64,000 bases of DNA from Flavobacterium sp. UBA6721 (GTDB lineage Bacteria > Bacteroidota > Bacteroidia > Flavobacteriales > Flavobacteriaceae), in contig DKIJ01000018.1 in NCBI GenBank assembly GCA_002454195.1, forward strand, positions 8,296-72,295, written 5' to 3'. Positions 62,614 to 64,000 of this stretch are shown piece by piece. The notes beneath the pieces were generated by a model that did not search any database, was not told the origin of the DNA, and worked only from the letters and a program-made list of their open reading frames with translations. A program made the translations under genes and the position numbers. Numbering within the stretch: position 1 is the first letter of the stretch; the number at the start of each line of letters is the position of its first letter.

Positions 62614-63801
62614 TTACTCTACGATTTCAGTTACTTGACCAGCACCTACTGTTCTACCTCCTTCACGGATAGCAAAACGTAAACCTACGTTCATAGCGAT
62701 TGGGCTTAATAACTCAACATTGATAGTTAAGTTGTCCCCTGGCATAACCATCTCTACTCCTTCTGGTAAAGTGATAACTCCTGTTACGTCAGTTGTACGT
62801 ACGTAGAACTGTGGACGGTAGTTATTGTGGAATGGAGTGTGACGTCCACCTTCTTCTTTTTTCAAGATATAAACCTCAGCTTTGAATTTTTTGTGTGGCT
62901 TAACAGATCCTGGCTTAATAATAACCATACCACGTTTGATATCAGCTTTATCAATACCTCTTAATAATAAACCTACGTTATCTCCAGCTTCACCTCTATC
63001 AAGGATTTTACGGAACATCTCAACTCCAGTAATTGTAGAAGTTAATTTTTCAGCCCCCATACCAATGATTTCAACAGGATCTCCAGTGTTAGCAACTCCA
63101 GTTTCGATACGACCTGTAGCAACAGTTCCACGACCTGTAATTGTAAATACGTCCTCAACTGGCATCAAGAATGGTTTAGCAACATCACGCTCTGGCTCTT
63201 CGATCCAAGCATCAACAGCTTCCATTAATTCGATAATTTTAGGTACCCAGTTTGGATCATTGTTTAATCCTCCTAAAGCTGAACCTTGAATTACTGGACA
63301 GTTGTCACCATCATACTCATAGAAAGATAATAAATCTCTGATTTCCATCTCTACAAGCTCTAATAACTCAGCATCATCAACCATATCCACTTTGTTCATG
63401 AAAACAACGATACGTGGAATACCTACTTGACGACCTAAAAGGATGTGCTCACGAGTTTGTGGCATTGGACCATCTGTAGCAGCAACTACTAAGATAGCAC
63501 CGTCCATTTGAGCAGCTCCAGTAACCATGTTCTTAACGTAATCCGCGTGACCTGGACAGTCTACGTGAGCGTAGTGACGGTTAGCTGTTTCATACTCTAC
63601 GTGAGATGTATTGATAGTAATACCTCTTTCTTTCTCTTCTGGAGCGTTGTCAATTTGATCAAAAGACTTAGCTTGACAGTATCCTGCATCAGATAATACT
63701 TTAGTGATCGCAGCAGTCAAAGTAGTCTTTCCGTGATCTACGTGTCCGATAGTACCAATATTCAAGTGCGGTTTCGAACGATTAAAACTTTCTTTTGCCA
63801 T
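62614..63801 (-). CDS. tuf: Translation elongation factor Tu
   Basis: A 395-residue GTPase that brings aminoacyl-tRNA to the ribosome. G1 is GHVDHGKT (19-26), G2 region [16 protein letters not shown]3 DCPGH and G4 NKVD. Domains II and III show [19 protein letters not shown], then [20 protein letters not shown] and [15 protein letters not shown]. Full length. Flanked by tRNA-Thr upstream and tRNA-Trp downstream, the arrangement expected for the tRNA-tufB-secE cluster. Confidence 0.99.
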   Translation of the reverse strand: MAKESFNRSKPHLNIGTIGHVDHGKTTLTAAITKVLSDAGYCQAKSFDQIDNAPEEKERGITINTSHVEYETANRHYAHVDCPGHADYVKNMVTGAAQMDGAILVVAATDGPMPQTREHILLGRQVGIPRIVVFMNKVDMVDDAELLELVEMEIRDLLSFYEYDGDNCPVIQGSALGGLNNDPNWVPKIIELMEAVDAWIEEPERDVAKPFLMPVEDVFTITGRGTVATGRIETGVANTGDPVEIIGMGAEKLTSTITGVEMFRKILDRGEAGDNVGLLLRGIDKADIKRGMVIIKPGSVKPHKKFKAEVYILKKEEGGRHTPFHNNYRPQFYVRTTDVTGVITLPEGVEMVMPGDNLTINVELLSPIAMNVGLRFAIREGGRTVGAGQVTEIVE

Positions 63802-63855
63802 TTTACTTAATTTTTAATCTTAGTTATATATTAATTTCAATTTCCTACTTAATTG

Positions 63856-63927
63856 AGCCAATGACGGGATTTGAACCCGTGACCTCTTCCTTACCAAGGA
63901 AGCACTCTACCCCTGAGCTACACCGGC
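63856..63927 (-). tRNA. tRNA-Thr (anticodon GGT)
   Basis: A 72-nt cloverleaf on the minus strand: acceptor GCCGGTG pairs with CATTGGC (two G-U pairs), D arm GCTCAGGGGTAGAGT, anticodon arm CTTCC-TTGGTAA-GGAAG (anticodon GGT), T arm ACGGGTTCAAATCCCGT, discriminator T. CCA not encoded. Lies 54 bases upstream of tuf. Confidence 0.95.
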
Positions 63928-63979
63928 AGAGAGATCGACTTAAAACCTAAACGCAAGGTTTTAAATATCTTTATTTGTG

Positions 63980-64000
63980 GGAAGAGCAGGATTCGAACCT
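63980..64000 (-). tRNA. 3' end of a tRNA gene cut by the window edge (possibly Tyr)
   Basis: On the minus strand the last bases read as the 3' half of a T arm (GGTTCGAATCC) followed by a TCTTCCC acceptor strand and discriminator A. A GGGAAGA acceptor and the position before tRNA-Thr and tuf would fit tRNA-Tyr, but the anticodon lies outside the window. Confidence 0.6.

Overview
The window looks like a chromosomal segment of a Flavobacterium-like member of the Flavobacteriaceae (Bacteroidota). The evidence is AT-rich DNA, an ECF sigma/FecR/SusC-SusD locus, promoters of the TAnnTTTG type instead of TATAAT, few clear Shine-Dalgarno sequences, methylmalonyl-CoA mutase split into two adjacent subunits, and family details such as a DnaJ with a shortened zinc region and a sigma-54 response regulator without a DNA-binding tail. 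No phage, plasmid, insertion-sequence transposase, rRNA or CRISPR array is visible.

Layout. 1-5.6 kb: a SusD-like lipoprotein (cut by the window edge), its SusC-like TonB-dependent partner with an STN signalling domain, a FecR anti-sigma factor and an ECF sigma factor, all on the minus strand; together they form a nutrient-uptake locus controlled by cell-surface signalling. 6-14 kb (minus): a DUF2007 protein, a one-domain DEAD-like protein, a sigma-54 response regulator, a Na+/drug-type ABC exporter pair, dnaJ-grpE and hisS. 14.3-25.3 kb: mostly single housekeeping genes (MacB-type permease, four-helix-bundle protein, prmC, ribD-HAD, YigZ, a YbgC-like thioesterase, dnaA with an LMW phosphatase and an RsmI-like methyltransferase, an aminotransferase, a dienoyl-CoA-reductase-like SDR). 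25.3-27.4 kb is the only clearly accessory stretch: an interspersed repeat, a broken DUF4304-like gene and a frameshifted small lipoprotein gene. The last two are each followed by a copy of a ~135-bp element that folds into a long hairpin with covarying stems and ends in a terminator. This arrangement resembles integron gene cassettes with attC-like sites and is the best candidate here for something undescribed. 27.5-32.3 kb: udk, a FtsB-like division protein and methylmalonyl-CoA mutase. 32.4-40 kb: cell-wall genes (lysozyme-fold protein, DUF2279, mltG, dapF, a LysM-NlpC hydrolase), a GNAT acetyltransferase and an HtrA protease. 40-48 kb: two adjacent aconitases, a MoxR ATPase and a SurA-like isomerase. 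48.3-50.8 kb: prfC, a small secreted protein and DUF3467. 50.9-64 kb (minus): the transcription/translation cluster tRNA-tRNA(Thr)-tuf-tRNA(Trp)-secE-nusG-rplKAJL-rpoBC.

A second theme is the intergenic DNA. At least nine gaps hold short 'word' repeats (6-9 bp units in tandem or inverted arrays), with a different word at each locus. One such array (four 7-bp units) lies inside the prmC coding sequence, and another flanks the four-helix-bundle gene in inverted orientation. Larger dispersed repeats lie at 25315-25530, 28168-28207 and 28606-28689. Stem-loop terminators were found after most minus-strand operons, and a strong hairpin with a short U tract lies between rplL and rpoB.

Limits: all family assignments come from reading motifs and overall resemblance, with no database search. 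Promoter calls rest on the TAnnTTTG consensus alone, or with an upstream TTG.
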